Source: an uncultured Acidobacteriaceae bacterium
GTDB lineage: Bacteria; Acidobacteriota; Terriglobia; Terriglobales; Acidobacteriaceae
Length of the DNA stretch: 64,000 nt
Assembly (NCBI GenBank): GCA_937879855.1
Contig: CALFMO010000028.1
Location: forward strand, 147,871 to 211,870
Direction of reading: 5' to 3'
In this document: positions 37,714-47,321 of the stretch, one piece after another
Numbering within the stretch: the stretch's first letter is position 1
Layout: every line of letters begins with the position of its first letter
Translations under genes and position numbers: made by a program
Notes under the pieces: generated by a model
The model's input: only the letters and a program-made list of their open reading frames with translations
What the model was told of the DNA's origin: nothing
Database searches by the model: none

Positions 37714-38454
37714 TTACTTCGGATACCAATCCAGCACCCGCACCTCAATGCCGCTCCCCTCCAGCCCTTTCTGAAATACCGCAAGGTCGGAACCATGAAA
37801 GTGATACGGGATCACGACCTTGGGATGGAAGGCTTTCACTGCGTCCGCGGCCTCTTCCGGAGGCATGGTGTAGGGCAGATTCATGCACACGAAGGCGACA
37901 TCGATATTCTTGAGAGCGCGCATTTCTGGAACGCCTTCGGTGTCGCCCGAGAAATAAAAACGCTTGCCGCCGTAGGTGAGAACGTAGCCGTTGCCGCGTC
38001 CCTTGTCATGAAAAAATTTCCCGGGTGCGGGGCCGCGCTTCAGGTTGTAGGCAGGAATCGCTTCGATGGTCCAGCCTTGCCAGTTCTTCGTTTCACCGTT
38101 GGCAATGGGCTTGGCGGAGGTCACAGTCTGGACAACTGCCGGTGCCGCCAGAATCTCCGTGTCCGCTTTGCTGATTTGTTGAATCCAATCGGGGTCCATG
38201 TGGTCCCCATGAATGTCGGTAATCAGAATGAGGTCTGCTTTGGGAAGCCCTGCAAGCTTGGCGGGCTTCGCGGGATCGAGATAGATCGTCTTCCCTCCGG
38301 CCTCAATCAGCGTGCTGGCATGGTAGAGAGGAGTGATCTTGACGGGCCCAGACGACGTCGAGAAGACCTGCGCCTCGGCGGCGGCGCGCGCCAGAGGCGG
38401 CAGTGCGACCTGGAAAGCGAAAAGGGAAGAGAGAACAATCATGGCTAGTTTCAT
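37714..38454 (-). CDS. Exported MBL-fold metal-dependent hydrolase (UPF0173/UlaG-like)
   Basis: A 246-residue metallo-beta-lactamase-fold protein with a Sec signal peptide (residues 1-25, ending ARAAAEA). The metal site is LILITDIHGDHMDP, with further family blocks YHASTLIEAGGKTIYLDP, YFSGDTEGVPEM and VVIPYHFHGSDLAVF. Probably a periplasmic hydrolase of unknown substrate. It is convergent with dusB. Confidence 0.87.
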   Translation of the reverse strand: MKLAMIVLSSLFAFQVALPPLARAAAEAQVFSTSSGPVKITPLYHASTLIEAGGKTIYLDPAKPAKLAGLPKADLILITDIHGDHMDPDWIQQISKADTEILAAPAVVQTVTSAKPIANGETKNWQGWTIEAIPAYNLKRGPAPGKFFHDKGRGNGYVLTYGGKRFYFSGDTEGVPEMRALKNIDVAFVCMNLPYTMPPEEAADAVKAFHPKVVIPYHFHGSDLAVFQKGLEGSGIEVRVLDWYPK

Positions 38455-38508
38455 GAGATCCTCGCAACAATGCTTGTATCTCAGATAGATGGGCGCGCCG
38501 TCAATCGC

Positions 38509-39681
38509 CTACTTCTGTTCCACCAATCGCCCATCTCGAAACACAAACACTTTCTTCTCTCCCTGGGGCAGCGTGACTGTGGTCTGTAAAACTTCCCTCT
38601 CATTCAATCGATACTCATAGCGATAGACTTCTCCATCTGTCAGCATTTGCTCCGTGACCCTTCCATTTGAAAACTTATTTCTAAGGAGAACATTCCAGTC
38701 GCCGTCAAGAACCGCACTCAGAAGCCACGGATCGTGGTCACCTCCCCTCATAAGCCGCTGGTACTCGAACCGGTACAGGACGTGAGACCCGTCACTCACG
38801 ATATTTACGTGCCCATCATTGCCGTAGGAATAGTTGCGGATATGACCTGCATCGTCGTGCGCTTCGACAATTCGATCGGCAGCATCGTACTTGCAAGTGA
38901 TCGTACGTCCGCTCGGCGAAACTAACTTTTCCAGGTTTCTCACTCTGCTTCTTTTCAGTTGAATGCGGTGACCTTTCGCATCTACCATCTCAATCGCGGC
39001 GCCTTGTGCAAAATTCTTCGCGAAGTAAGCTTCCGGAAAATAGATCTTCCGTCCATCGCGAAAAGTCATGGTCCAGCCATTGCCATTCCACGCTGTCATG
39101 GCTCCGTAGAACTCCGAAGACGACTGATCGTGTCGGAAAACAGCGTCCGCGTAGCCTGTCCCTTTCGAGACGCGCGGCATGTAGACCTGATAACCATCCT
39201 CTAGATTCAGCACCTGATAGGTGTAAGGAAATCTCGTTCCCGTAGGACAGATGTCATAAGGATGGTTCGTACCGACCCCAAACGCACGGCGGTGAGGGTC
39301 CCAGGCGAAGTACGTTCGCGTAAGCGACAAGGGCATGACATCCGACACGAAGAGATCGGTCTGCAGCAGTTTGAAATTCCCGTTCCGAAGGTTCACGACG
39401 AATTCATTCACTGGCGCATTGTGCGTAACAGTCGGCTTAACCATCGAGATCGAAGTTTTGAACTGCATCGGGCTGGCTCCCGCAATTGGCGAAATCACTA
39501 ACCAGGGCTGAGACCCGTCCCACGCCGGAGGTGAATCCGTGAATGGCAGTAATTCCACTCTCACAGGCGGAAACGGCCGCTTCGATAAAAACAAGAACTC
39601 GGAACAACCAAGCAACCCGAGCAGCAAGGCCCACTTCCACAGGGGCGGATGCCAAAACTTGTTTTTACTTCCTCGATCCAC
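38509..39681 (-). CDS. YD-repeat (RHS-like) secreted or anchored protein, short form
   Basis: A 390-residue protein with an N-terminal hydrophobic segment (WALLLGLLGCSEFLFLS; the Gly-Cys could be a lipobox). A DUF6531-like block follows (DLFVSDVMPLSLTRTYFAWD), then several YD-type repeats (GRTITCKYDAADRIVEAHDD, GHIRNYSYGNDGHV). There is no RHS core cage end or C-terminal toxin, so it looks like a short, possibly orphan RHS-type shell rather than a polymorphic toxin. No immunity gene is adjacent. Confidence 0.65.
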   Translation of the reverse strand: MDRGSKNKFWHPPLWKWALLLGLLGCSEFLFLSKRPFPPVRVELLPFTDSPPAWDGSQPWLVISPIAGASPMQFKTSISMVKPTVTHNAPVNEFVVNLRNGNFKLLQTDLFVSDVMPLSLTRTYFAWDPHRRAFGVGTNHPYDICPTGTRFPYTYQVLNLEDGYQVYMPRVSKGTGYADAVFRHDQSSSEFYGAMTAWNGNGWTMTFRDGRKIYFPEAYFAKNFAQGAAIEMVDAKGHRIQLKRSRVRNLEKLVSPSGRTITCKYDAADRIVEAHDDAGHIRNYSYGNDGHVNIVSDGSHVLYRFEYQRLMRGGDHDPWLLSAVLDGDWNVLLRNKFSNGRVTEQMLTDGEVYRYEYRLNEREVLQTTVTLPQGEKKVFVFRDGRLVEQK

Positions 39682-39754
39682 AACAGCCTCCGATGTCCTT
39701 GAAAAACAGAAGGCGGCCCGCAGGCCGCCTGCTCGCAGCTCGGTACTCCCTACC

Positions 39755-41857
39755 CTACTCTTCCTCTTCCTTCACCTCGCCCCGCTCCGCCTTCGCCTTC
39801 TCGATGATCTTCTCCTGCAGCTGCCCCGGCACCACGTCGTAGTGATGCATTTCCATGTTGAAGCTGCCGCGGCCTTGCGTCATCGATGTCAGCTCCACAC
39901 CGTAGGTCAGCATCTCAGCCATGGGCACTTCGGCCTTCACCACGGTGTTGCCGCCCTTGTTGTCCATGCCCTGAATACGGCCGCGGCGGCTGTTAAGGTC
40001 GCCCATGATCGAACCGGCGAAATCGTCGGGCACCGTGATTTCGACCGCCATGATGGGCTCGAGCAGCGTGGGCTTGGCAACCTCCATCGCTTTCTTGAAG
40101 GCGATGCGGCCCGCCATCTGAAACGACAAATCGTTGGAATCGACGTCGTGATAAGACCCGTCATAGAGCACCACGCGAAAATCTACCACGGGGAATCCGG
40201 CAAGATATCCGCGCGCGGCGGCATCGCGGATTCCCTTTTCCACCGGCGGAATATAGTTCTTGGGAATGGCGCCGCCGAAAATATCGTTCACGAATTCGAA
40301 TTCACCGCCGCGCGGCAGCGGCTCCATCCGGATCTTGCAGTCGCCGTATTGCCCGTGGCCTCCCGTCTGCTTCTTGTGGCGCCCCTGCACGTCGGCTTTG
40401 CCGCGAATCGTCTCCCGGTAGGGCACCTTGGGCGCTTTCAAATTCACTTGCGTGTTATAGCGCTTCTTCAGCTTCGCGACCGTGACCTCGATGTGCTGCT
40501 GGCCCGTTCCAGCGATGAGAAATTCCTTCGTCTGCGGATCGCGGAAGAAGCGCAACATGGCGTCTTCTTCCATCAGCTTGTGAAGGCCGGGCCCCAGCTT
40601 GTCTTCGTCGGCGCGGCTCTTGGGCTCGATCGCGAACGTGATGGCCGGCTCAGGCAGCTTCACCCGCGGATACTGAATCGGCGCCGCCTTATCGCCCAGC
40701 GTATCGCCGGTCAACGTGTCTTTCAGTTTTGCTACCGCTCCAATATCGCCCGCGTGCAGCTCCGGCACCGGAATCGCCGTCTTCCCCTGCATCACGGAAA
40801 TGTGCGAGAGCTTTTCCGGAGAATTGCTGCGGAAATTCTGCACGCTGGATTCGTTCTTCACCACCCCCGAGAAAACTTTGAAATAGGAAATCCTTCCCGC
40901 GAACGGATCGGACACGGTCTTGAACACGTAGAGTGAGGCCGGCTCAGCATCCGTCTCGTGCCGCTTGGGCGCGTCGCCATTTCCGCTGGCCTCTCCCTGC
41001 ACCCACTCGTGCTCCGACGGGGCCGGCGTGTAGTCGACAATGAAATCCATAACCCGGTCAGCGCCAATGTTGCCCAACCCGGAACTGAAAATCACCGGGA
41101 AAATCTTGTCTTCGCGGATCGCATTATGCAGCGCCGGGATCAAATCTTCTTCGCCCAGAGTGCCGGCCTCGAAAAACTTCTCCATTAACTTATCGTCGCC
41201 CTCGGCAACCAGTTCGACGAGACGCTCGTGCGCCGCCTGCGTCTGCTCCTTAAGGTTGGCCGGAATCTCCGTCTCCTTGCCTCGACCGTTTCCGCCCAAT
41301 TCGTAGGTATAAGCCTTCATGCGGACCAGATCGATCACGCCGCTCAGACTCTTCTCGCTGCCAATGGGCAGCTCAATCGGAATCACGTCGCGGCCAAAGG
41401 CGTTAGTCAGCGACTCCAGGACGCGATCGGCATTGGCGCGATCGCGGTCCATGCGATTCACCACGATCAGCCGCGGGGTCTTGTACTCTTCACAGTAATT
41501 CCACACGCGCTGGGTCACGACCTCCACGCCGGCCACGCCATCGACCACCACGATCGCCGCGTCCACCACCGGGAGGGCCATCTTGGCTTCGTGCACGAAC
41601 ATGCTGAACCCGGGAGTGTCAAGAATATTGATCTTGCTTGTCCCCCACTCGACCACGGCGACGCCGGTGGAAATCGACATCTTGCGCGCGATTTCTTCCT
41701 CGTCGTAGTCGGTGGTGGCCGAGCCGTCGTCCACCCGTCCCAGGCGCGGGATCGCGCCCGAGGTATACAGCATGGCCGATGCCAGCGTGGTTTTGCCCGC
41801 GTGCCCGTGCCCTACCATTGCGACATTACGAATGTTTGTTCCGGAATAGACTTTCAA
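39755..41857 (-). CDS. Elongation factor G paralogue (EF-G2 type)
   Basis: A 700-residue EF-G-family translational GTPase. P-loop GHGHAGKTTLAS and the NRMD base motif are present, and domain IV (SGGHGQYGD-like, GSYHDVDSNDLSF) is intact. The switch I RGITI motif is replaced by RKMSI, and the catalytic histidine of DTPGH is Phe (DTPGFSMFV), as in the EF-G2/fusA2 subfamily. It may not be the main translocase, which is usually in the str operon. The TTG start at 41857 follows AAGGAG with 5-bp spacing; an in-frame upstream ATG gives an implausible extension. Confidence 0.88.
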   Translation of the reverse strand: MKVYSGTNIRNVAMVGHGHAGKTTLASAMLYTSGAIPRLGRVDDGSATTDYDEEEIARKMSISTGVAVVEWGTSKINILDTPGFSMFVHEAKMALPVVDAAIVVVDGVAGVEVVTQRVWNYCEEYKTPRLIVVNRMDRDRANADRVLESLTNAFGRDVIPIELPIGSEKSLSGVIDLVRMKAYTYELGGNGRGKETEIPANLKEQTQAAHERLVELVAEGDDKLMEKFFEAGTLGEEDLIPALHNAIREDKIFPVIFSSGLGNIGADRVMDFIVDYTPAPSEHEWVQGEASGNGDAPKRHETDAEPASLYVFKTVSDPFAGRISYFKVFSGVVKNESSVQNFRSNSPEKLSHISVMQGKTAIPVPELHAGDIGAVAKLKDTLTGDTLGDKAAPIQYPRVKLPEPAITFAIEPKSRADEDKLGPGLHKLMEEDAMLRFFRDPQTKEFLIAGTGQQHIEVTVAKLKKRYNTQVNLKAPKVPYRETIRGKADVQGRHKKQTGGHGQYGDCKIRMEPLPRGGEFEFVNDIFGGAIPKNYIPPVEKGIRDAAARGYLAGFPVVDFRVVLYDGSYHDVDSNDLSFQMAGRIAFKKAMEVAKPTLLEPIMAVEITVPDDFAGSIMGDLNSRRGRIQGMDNKGGNTVVKAEVPMAEMLTYGVELTSMTQGRGSFNMEMHHYDVVPGQLQEKIIEKAKAERGEVKEEEE

Positions 41858-42077
41858 GTTGGCTCCTTCGGCAGGCGCGGGAAGGAAACGGCCAGAAGGG
41901 ATAAGGACAGAACAGGCCAACCCAGCATCCCTGCCAAAACTATGGATGCTAACACGCGGCGAGCGGCGGCCTCAACCGGGGGACGCGCCTCATCTTGCGC
42001 ATTCCGCTCGTGGCGCGCCTTGGCGAGAATTTTGGCTTGCCAACGGCGCGTGAACTCGTAGTATCATCCCCGATGCC

Positions 42078-42380
42078 ATGCTAGGCAATCGCACCAGCGA
42101 GCAATGGATCGCGCAATATTCGAGGAGCCACCAGCACCCCATTAACCGTGTCTGCCACACGTTCGGCATTCCCACCATTCTCGTGTCGATCGCAGTGTTC
42201 CTGGCGGGCTTCTTCTATCATCGCCTTTGGTTTTTCGCGCTCGGGCTGTTCGTGATCGGATGGATTCTCCAGTTCGTCGGCCATGCCTTCGAAGGCAAGC
42301 CGCCCGAATTCTTCAGCGACTGGCGCTTCCTTTTCGTCGGTGTCCGCTGGTGGTGGGCCAAACTCCACGGCAAAGCCTGA
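42078..42380 (+). CDS. Mpo1-like/DUF962 membrane protein
   Basis: A 100-residue protein with the DUF962 motif (HQHPINRVCHTFGIP: HPxNxxxH), two membrane helices, and a second histidine region VGHAFEGKPPEF. Yeast Mpo1 of this family is an iron-dependent dioxygenase of 2-hydroxy fatty acids, and the conserved histidines here are consistent with that chemistry. Bacterial function is untested. It is divergent from the EF-G2 gene. Confidence 0.85.
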   Translation: MLGNRTSEQWIAQYSRSHQHPINRVCHTFGIPTILVSIAVFLAGFFYHRLWFFALGLFVIGWILQFVGHAFEGKPPEFFSDWRFLFVGVRWWWAKLHGKA

Positions 42381-42443
42381 GAAAATTTACGAACCGATCA
42401 GCCTCGCCAGGCGTCGAGAGTCTCGCAGTTCAAGGCGGATAAA

Positions 42444-42959
42444 ATGTCGATCTATTATCAGGTTCCCGGACTAAAGACGGTGATCGCCCAGCCCAACACC
42501 ATGGCTTGCTGGGCGACCGTCTTCACAATGATGCGCAGCTGGAACGAACAGACGTCGTACGGCATCGAATCGGCGGTCGAGAAAGTCGCCCACAAATACG
42601 GCGACATCTATCGCAACAATACCGGGCTTCCCTCGAACGAATTCGGCCCTTTTCTCGATGCCGCCGGCATGTCGTATGAGCCCATGAGCAACCCGACTAT
42701 CGACGGATGGCAGCAAAGGCTGAAGGATTACGGCTTGCTCTGGGTTGGCACCATGGCAGCAATGACTCCAAACTCCGGACTGCACTCGCGAATCATCGAG
42801 CGCATCCACGGCGATGAGACCCCGAACGGCACCTGGTTTGGCATCATCGACCCGGCCAGTGGCAAGCAGTACGAGGAGAGCATCGCAATCTTCAACGCCA
42901 AGTACGAGAGTGCGTTCAAGTCCCAGTCGGGAACGTACTATCAGATTCGTCATTTCTAG
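42444..42959 (+). CDS. Papain-like cysteine protease family protein
   Basis: A 171-residue protein. AQPNTMACWATVFTMM near the N-terminus looks like the Gln-Cys active-site segment of papain-like (C39/C70-type) peptidases. A later HSRIIERIHGDETPNGTWF region and IIDPASG could supply the catalytic His and Asn/Asp. No signal peptide is seen, so export would need a dedicated system. It lies 63 bp after the DUF962 gene on the same strand. Substrate is unknown. Confidence 0.65.
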   Translation: MSIYYQVPGLKTVIAQPNTMACWATVFTMMRSWNEQTSYGIESAVEKVAHKYGDIYRNNTGLPSNEFGPFLDAAGMSYEPMSNPTIDGWQQRLKDYGLLWVGTMAAMTPNSGLHSRIIERIHGDETPNGTWFGIIDPASGKQYEESIAIFNAKYESAFKSQSGTYYQIRHF

Positions 42960-43132
42960 GGCGCGAGAGGGCGCGAGAGGGCGCGATTCGGATTCGGGGT
43001 GGAGGTGTCCCACTTCTCCCTATTTTTGGTAAGAGCGATTTCCATCCACCAGAAGCAGCCGCAACTTGCGCTCCTTCCGACGCCTGTTCTATGCTGAGCG
43101 CACGTCGGGGTTCTCTGACTCACTGGGAAAGC

Positions 43133-43492
43133 ATGCAGCGCCTGACCGCCAGACTTCTGTTGCTGTTTGCGCTAGTCGGAACCTTCCTTCCACTCGCGTC
43201 AGCGGCCACCACTCCGCCCCCGCACGCCTGCTGTATTCGCAAAGCCGCGCACCAATGTCACGGCTCCGGGGGAGACAGCGAGGAACGGCACGTCCGCAAC
43301 ACCAGTTGCTGCAGCCATGATTGCTGCCGCGGAGTGCGCACCTCCCAGTCGGCGCAACTGCAAGTCTCACTGCCCTCGACCTTCGCGCTGCATACGGATA
43401 TTTGCATCGCCCAGCCGCCATCCAACGCTCCAACTACGCAACTTTTCTCGTCGCAATCCCCCCGCGCCCCACCGCAAATCTCCATCGCCTGA
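43133..43492 (+). CDS. Small secreted Cys/His-rich protein, possible metal binder
   Basis: About 119 residues with a signal peptide (RLTARLLLLFALVGTFLPLASA). The mature part has clustered cysteines (HACCIRK, QCHG, SCCSHDCC), which would suit soft-metal binding. I do not recognise a named family. It directly precedes a TonB-dependent receptor gene, so a role in metal (perhaps copper) uptake or sensing is a reasonable but untested inference. The start was placed at ATG 43133 in front of the signal peptide rather than at 43091. Confidence 0.5.
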   Translation: MQRLTARLLLLFALVGTFLPLASAATTPPPHACCIRKAAHQCHGSGGDSEERHVRNTSCCSHDCCRGVRTSQSAQLQVSLPSTFALHTDICIAQPPSNAPTTQLFSSQSPRAPPQISIA

Positions 43493-43510
43493 TAAAGCGT
43501 TTTAAGTGCT

Positions 43511-43581
43511 CATGTGGGGACAGCCGCCAAGCTTGCCCTGAGAGAAGTCGAAGGGGCTGTCCGGCCGGGCAAAGCCCGTCT
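43511..43581. repeat. R1 palindromic repeat, long form
   Basis: CATGTGGGGACAGCCGCC, then an embedded TGCCCTGAGAGAAGTCGAAG, then GGGCTGTCCGGCCGGGC. The same compound form is inserted in rsmG at 58217. Confidence 0.8.
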
Positions 43582-43623
43582 AGCCTTTTTGCGGCGGACC
43601 ACCCAACGGTCCAGGGAGATTTC

Positions 43624-45891
43624 ATGCGTTCACTCCGCATCGTGTTCTACGCAGCATGCCTCACGGCGATCTCGTCGTTCGCCGCGACGGTTGCCTCGGT
43701 GCGCGGCATCATTCACGATCCGCAGCACCGCCCCGTACAGAATGCCATGGTCATGATCAAGGCCAAGTCCTCCGATTGGTCGGCCAGCGTAAATCCCGAC
43801 GCCGGCGGCAACTTCGCCTTCACCGCGGTTCCGCTCGGAGAATATGTGGTCACCGTGGCGGGCGTGGGCTTTGAGCAGGCGCAGCAAGACGTCGCCGTCA
43901 TCTCCGGATCGGAGCCCGTGCTGCATTTCGCGCTCAAGGTAGCGGGCGCCAAAGAGACGGTCAACGTCTCCGGCGCCCCCGCTGCTGCTCCCACGGATTC
44001 CTCAACGCCAACCACTCTCGTCGATCGTCGCGAAATTGCTCTCACTCCGGGCGCCGACCGCTCCAACAGCCTGGCGATGATCACCAACTTCGTCCCCGGA
44101 GCCTACATCACTCACGATCAGCTCCACATGCGCGGAGGCCATCAAACCAGTTGGCTGGTCGAAGGCGTCCCCGTGCCCAATACGAACATCGCCTCCAACC
44201 TCGGCCCGCAGTTCGATCCCAAGGACATCGACTATCTCGAAGTCAGCCGCGGCGGCTACGGCGCGGACTTGGGCGACCGTACCTACGGCGTCTTCAACGT
44301 CGTCCCGCGCACCGGATTCGAACGCAACCGTGAAGCCGAACTCGTTTTAAGCGCCGGAAATTATTACCAGACCAACGACCAGTTCAGCTTGGGCAGCCAC
44401 ACCGAGCGTTTCGCCTACTACGGCAGCGTGAACGGCAACCGCAGCAATCTCGGCATCCAAACTCCCGTTCCTCAGGTGGTGCACGATGCTGCCAATGGTT
44501 ACGGGGGCTTCGGCTCGCTCATTTTCAATGTTGATCCCTCGAACCAGTTGCGAGTGGTGACTTCGGCGCGCCACGACTCCTACCAGATTCCCTACGATCC
44601 GTTTCCGAACGACATCGAAAACGCGCCCATCGCGGCGAATAACTTTGCTGCACAATATCCCAGCCTCAACCTGCGCGATAGCGATCACGAATCCGACGCG
44701 CTAGTCAGTTCCTCCTGGGTGCACACCTTCAACTCGCGAATGTTGTTGACGGTGTCGCCCTTCTATCACTACAACCGAGCGAATTATGACAGCGCGCTCT
44801 CCGATCCCGTCGTCACCACCCAGCATCGCGCGTCCTCTTATGGCGGCGGCCAGGTTAGTTTCAGCGCGAATGGATATAAGAACGATTTCCAGGTGGGTGT
44901 ATACAGCTTCTACCAGCGCGACGATGAATTCCTGGGAGCAACCTTTAACGACGGCAGCGCCCCACCGTTCACGGAAACCTTAAATCCCTCCGGCAGCCTC
45001 GCGGCATTTTTTGTCGACGACAAATTCAAACCGCTCCCGTGGTTGACGCTTTCCGCCGGCCTTCGTCCGACTTATTTTTCCGGCGACGTTAGCGAGAATT
45101 CCATCAGCCCGCGTTTCGGTGTTGCCCTTAACGTGCCGCGCCTGAACTGGACCTTCCGCGCTTCTTATGGCCACTACTACCAGGCGCCTCCGCTGACAAC
45201 GGCCTCAGGTCCGCTGCTGCAATTCGCCAACAACAACAATCTGGCGTTCATCCCGCTCCATGGTGAGCGTGACGAAGAAGAGGAATTTGGCGTCAACATT
45301 CCGTGGCGCGGCTGGGTGCTCGATGCGGACATGTTTCGCACCAACGCTTCGAATTTCTTCGATCACAACAACATCGGCGAGTCCAATCTTTTCTTTCCGC
45401 TAACCATTCAAAACGCGATTGTCCGCGGATGGGAGCTCACGCTGCGCTCGCCCCAGATTGCGCGCCGCGCCCGCATCCACCTCGCCTATTCCAACCAGGT
45501 TGCCTGGGCGGGAGGATTCATCAACGGCGGCCTGACGGACTTTTCTTCGCTCGATTGGGGACCGCTCGATCACGATCAGCGCAACACTCTCAACGTGGGC
45601 GGCGACCTGACGCTGCCGTGGCGCGCCTACGCTTCCACCAATGTTTATTACGGTTCCGGCTTCACCAACGCATTTCCGGGCGAGCCCTATCCCGGAAGTT
45701 ATTTGCCCCAGCACACCACGTTTGACCTGACCCTGGGCAAAGATTTCGGCGAACGCTTCTCCGCGTCGGTCAACGCCATGAACGTGGCCAACCGCCGCGT
45801 CGAACTCGACAACAGCGTCACCTTCGGCGGTTTCCACTGGAACAATCCGCGCGAGATCTTCGTCGAACTGCGCTACCGTTTTCATTACTGA
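43624..45891 (+). CDS. TonB-dependent outer-membrane receptor
   Basis: A 755-residue receptor with a signal peptide (residues 1-20), an N-terminal carboxypeptidase-regulatory-like domain (about 24-110; GIIHDPQHRPVQNAMVMIKA), a plug domain (GGYGADLGDRTYGVFNVVPR) and a beta barrel ending in the aromatic FVELRYRFHY. It would import a ligand across the outer membrane with TonB energy. The ligand is unknown; the Cys-rich neighbour and the CusF-SCO gene downstream hint at copper. The ATG follows CAGGGAGA; upstream in-frame sequence is repeat DNA. Confidence 0.9.
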   Translation: MRSLRIVFYAACLTAISSFAATVASVRGIIHDPQHRPVQNAMVMIKAKSSDWSASVNPDAGGNFAFTAVPLGEYVVTVAGVGFEQAQQDVAVISGSEPVLHFALKVAGAKETVNVSGAPAAAPTDSSTPTTLVDRREIALTPGADRSNSLAMITNFVPGAYITHDQLHMRGGHQTSWLVEGVPVPNTNIASNLGPQFDPKDIDYLEVSRGGYGADLGDRTYGVFNVVPRTGFERNREAELVLSAGNYYQTNDQFSLGSHTERFAYYGSVNGNRSNLGIQTPVPQVVHDAANGYGGFGSLIFNVDPSNQLRVVTSARHDSYQIPYDPFPNDIENAPIAANNFAAQYPSLNLRDSDHESDALVSSSWVHTFNSRMLLTVSPFYHYNRANYDSALSDPVVTTQHRASSYGGGQVSFSANGYKNDFQVGVYSFYQRDDEFLGATFNDGSAPPFTETLNPSGSLAAFFVDDKFKPLPWLTLSAGLRPTYFSGDVSENSISPRFGVALNVPRLNWTFRASYGHYYQAPPLTTASGPLLQFANNNNLAFIPLHGERDEEEEFGVNIPWRGWVLDADMFRTNASNFFDHNNIGESNLFFPLTIQNAIVRGWELTLRSPQIARRARIHLAYSNQVAWAGGFINGGLTDFSSLDWGPLDHDQRNTLNVGGDLTLPWRAYASTNVYYGSGFTNAFPGEPYPGSYLPQHTTFDLTLGKDFGERFSASVNAMNVANRRVELDNSVTFGGFHWNNPREIFVELRYRFHY

Positions 45892-45893
45892 TC

Positions 45894-45922
45894 CACGTAG
45901 CGACAGCCGCCTCGGCTGTCAG
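45894..45922. repeat. R1 variant (CACGTAGCGACAGCC) after the receptor gene
   Basis: CGACAGCCGCCTCGGCTGTC palindrome preceded by CACGTAG. An identical variant at 57222-57250 overlaps the end of the radical SAM gene. Confidence 0.75.
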
Positions 45923-46080
45923 GCAGCAGAAGCGTGGCGCGCGCACTCCAAGATTTACTCGCCGCGATAAACGATCCGTTTTCCACACAACCCTCCGGAA
46001 CTTCTGACCAACCTCCATCCGCAGCAAGGAATCCAATACACAACTCGAAGCGCAAGACAAAGCTTCAGTGCGGAGGCCGC

Positions 46081-46647
46081 ATGGACCAGCACCAGCTCAC
46101 CATCGTGATCGCGGTGGTCGTAGCAGTTGTGATAGTCGCCGTGATCGGTTTTCTCCTGGCGCGAAAGCGTCGCAGCCAAAAACTCCGCGCACGTTTCGGC
46201 CCTGAATATGACCGTGTGCTCCAGAAAGAAGGCGGCGTGCGCAACGCCGAGGGCGTTCTCGAGATGCGCGCCAAGCGGAGAGAGAAGTTTACTCTGCATC
46301 CGCTCTCCGAAAGCAGCCGTCTGGATTTCGCGGGACGCTGGAAAGCCGTGCAGGCGCAGTTTGTCGACGAACCCAAGGGCGCTGTCGCCCAAGCCGACGC
46401 TTTAGTGAATGAAGTGATGGCAGCGCGCGGATACCCGATGGCCGATTTCGAGCAGCGCGCCGCCGACATTTCCGTCGACCACCCCACGGTAGTCGAAAAT
46501 TATCGTACTGCGCATGCCATCGCCCTCCGCCACAGCAGCGGCCAGGCGAGCACCGAGGACTTGCGAAAGGCGATGGTCCACTATCGCACCCTGTTCGAAG
46601 AATTACTTGGCGATACCGTCGAGAGAAAAGAGGAACGACGAGCATGA
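46081..46647 (+). CDS. Membrane-anchored protein of unknown function, paralogue 1
   Basis: A 188-residue protein: one N-terminal membrane helix (about 6-27), then a charged cytoplasmic domain. Its helical core RWKAVQAQFVDEPKGAVAQA ... STEDLRKAMVHYRTLFEELL is shared with the next gene. The start at ATG 46081 follows GCGGAGG; an ATG at 45934 would give an unlikely N-terminus. It overlaps the following gene by 4 bp (ATGA), so translation is probably coupled. Function is not known to me. Confidence 0.75.
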   Translation: MDQHQLTIVIAVVVAVVIVAVIGFLLARKRRSQKLRARFGPEYDRVLQKEGGVRNAEGVLEMRAKRREKFTLHPLSESSRLDFAGRWKAVQAQFVDEPKGAVAQADALVNEVMAARGYPMADFEQRAADISVDHPTVVENYRTAHAIALRHSSGQASTEDLRKAMVHYRTLFEELLGDTVERKEERRA

Positions 46648-47114
46648 GCGTGCCCATGAGAAAAGAACAACCGGAGCCGGAAGAAAATTTGACCACAGCA
46701 GATTTGGCGCAGGGCAAACGTCCCGCGGCGGCAGAAGATCGGCCAACTGATCAGCCGAAAGACGATCGGCCCAAGCCAGTTCTGGCACCACGACCGGGCG
46801 AGAGCATTCAGGAGGTCTCTTCAGAAGTTCGCGATACATCCGATGCCGCGCCGCTATTCCCCAATAACGAATTGCAAGAACTGCGAACTCGGTGGACGAG
46901 CATTCAAACCGCTTTCGTCGATGAGCCTCGTCGCGCCGTGGAGCAGGCAGACGGCCTGGTCGCCGCGGCCATGAAACGCCTGGCTGAAGTGTTTGCCGAA
47001 GAACGCTCCAGACTCGAGCAACAGTGGGATCGCGGAGACAACGTCTCGACCGAAGACCTGCGCGTCGCGCTGCAACGCTATCGCTCTTTCTTTCAACGCT
47101 TGCTCTCCATCTAA
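46644..47114 (+). CDS. Soluble protein of unknown function, paralogue 2
   Basis: A 156-residue protein with an acidic, proline-rich N-terminal half and a C-terminal domain RWTSIQTAFVDEPRRAVEQA ... STEDLRVALQRYRSFFQRLL that clearly parallels the preceding gene product. It lacks that protein's membrane helix. The pair may form a heteromeric complex, one subunit anchored and one soluble; that is inference from duplication and translational overlap. Confidence 0.72.
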   Translation: MSVPMRKEQPEPEENLTTADLAQGKRPAAAEDRPTDQPKDDRPKPVLAPRPGESIQEVSSEVRDTSDAAPLFPNNELQELRTRWTSIQTAFVDEPRRAVEQADGLVAAAMKRLAEVFAEERSRLEQQWDRGDNVSTEDLRVALQRYRSFFQRLLSI

Positions 47115-47321
47115 CGACGGCGGGCGGACCAAGCGCGGTTCGCCCGCATTCTCATGCCCCCGCCCATATTTTCCTGTAATAAAACCCGGAAAGGCATATA
47201 GTGACGTTTCGGCCCCTCTAAGGTGGTGCAACCATTCGCCACCGTTGCGATTCGTACTCCCTCAAGACTTGTCCGTATTGCGCAGCCCTCCTCGCTTCGA
47301 TGTAGTGAGTACGTGAGATCA

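Noticed and set aside
38509..39681. Polymorphic RHS toxin
   Set aside because: Only a short YD-repeat segment is present; there is no RHS core terminus, no C-terminal toxin domain and no immunity gene.
39539..42061. Long plus-strand open frames opposite the EF-G2 gene
   Set aside because: They are antisense shadows of a well-supported gene, rich in His and Arg as expected from complementary codons.
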